Positions 63,681 through 64,000 of a DNA stretch of 64,000 nt are shown here, one piece after another (position 1 is the stretch's first letter; every line of letters starts with the position of its first letter). The DNA is from UBA1046 sp050945515 (GTDB lineage Bacteria > Bacillota > Clostridia > Saccharofermentanales > DTU023): positions 1-64,000 of the forward strand of contig JBMNTB010000007.1 in the NCBI GenBank assembly GCA_050945515.1. The letters are read 5' to 3'. The notes under the pieces are model-generated. The model was not told the origin of the DNA, did no database searches, and saw only the letters and a program-made list of their open reading frames with translations. The translations under genes were made by a program, and so were the position numbers.

Positions 63681-64000
63681 TCATTCTGTTCCCCTAGCTT
63701 GCATTGTAAAAATATAGATCGGATTCTGTCCGGTCATAAGATGATAAGGTCCGGCTTTTTTGCCACGTGCAACCTGCAGGCTAACAACCTCAGTTTCCTC
63801 AAAAGTGAACTCTTTTATGCATGCAGTCAATTCTGCAATGGATTCCAGAGCAATCGCTGTTGCGACGATACGGATATGGGGGTTCTTCTCTAATAAAAGG
63901 GTCAATATCTCCCGGATTTTGCCGGAGCTGCCACCGATAAATGCATGGCTGGGAGCAGGCAGATCAAGACAGATTTCCGGCGCACAGCCACTTATAATGG
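63681..64000 (-). CDS. cbiT: Cobalt-precorrin methyltransferase CbiT-like protein, C-terminal part (truncated by window edge)
   Basis: The open frame enters from the right edge and ends at 63681. Visible residues include PSHAFIGGSSGKIREIL, matching the AFIGGSGG motif of CbiT (C15 methylation and decarboxylation of cobalt-precorrin), then ATAIALESIAEL and a final strand. It could be a stand-alone CbiT or the C-terminal half of a CbiE-CbiT (CobL) fusion; the missing N-terminus decides. It lies 34 bases upstream of cobQ in the same direction. Confidence 0.8.
   Translation of the reverse strand, partial: IISGCAPEICLDLPAPSHAFIGGSSGKIREILTLLLEKNPHIRIVATAIALESIAELTACIKEFTFEETEVVSLQVARGKKAGPYHLMTGQNPIYIFTMQARGTE

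Overview
The window reads as chromosome of an anaerobic Bacillota species, most likely class Clostridia. The evidence is a T-box leader on the branched-chain amino acid operon, AGGAGG-type ribosome binding sites with GTG and TTG starts, a CCA-encoding tRNA-Thr and tRNA-Val, an acyl-CoA dehydratase activase, several MATE exporters and cobyric acid synthesis. I cannot name genus or species from the sequence alone. Both strands are densely coded, and most of it is ordinary housekeeping DNA around one natural-product cluster and one small lipoprotein region.

Layout: 1-5600 holds a TetR-controlled exporter unit, an MMPL/RND transporter followed by a secreted glycine-repeat protein, with the regulator divergent. 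Then come tRNA-Thr, a membrane-anchored protein of unknown function, malQ, an esterase, an EAL-CBS-CBS-GGDEF cyclic-di-GMP protein and a DUF1254 lipoprotein (to 13.0 kb). From 13.2 to about 27 kb, all on the minus strand, is a nonribosomal peptide cluster. In transcription order it has an uncertain small ORF, a STAS anti-anti-sigma protein, a truncated membrane fragment, an Sfp-type phosphopantetheinyl transferase, a 2986-residue NRPS (A-T-C-A-T-C-A-T-R), a MATE exporter fused to an anti-sigma-type ATPase domain, and a PaaK-like AMP ligase. The likely product is a three-unit chain released reductively as an aldehyde or alcohol. A stand-alone MATE, purF, rho, an MreB-like gene, a TraX-like gene, a split activase and ftsH follow (27.2-40.8 kb).

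41-43.3 kb carries a second TetR regulator, tRNA-Val and a PadR/CPBP pair. From 43.4 to 55.7 kb a promoter, a T-box leader with a probable Ile specifier and ten genes (ilvA leuA leuC leuD leuB ilvB ilvN ilvC ilvD and a DUF815 ATPase) form one long operon. It covers isoleucine, valine and leucine synthesis except for the final transaminase. The last part has a membrane-bound LuxR regulator divergent from three lipoprotein genes that share leaders, then cobQ and the end of a cbiT-like gene.

The two most unusual items are these. (1) The lipoprotein at 60211-62046 is a circularly permuted OppA-type solute-binding protein: the family's C-terminal segment sits in front of its N-terminal segment, under a leader shared with the neighbouring lipoprotein. 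(2) In the NRPS cluster, a MATE exporter carries a fused partner-switching ATPase domain, a STAS partner is encoded in the same operon, and an apparent remnant of the matching phosphatase lies beside it.
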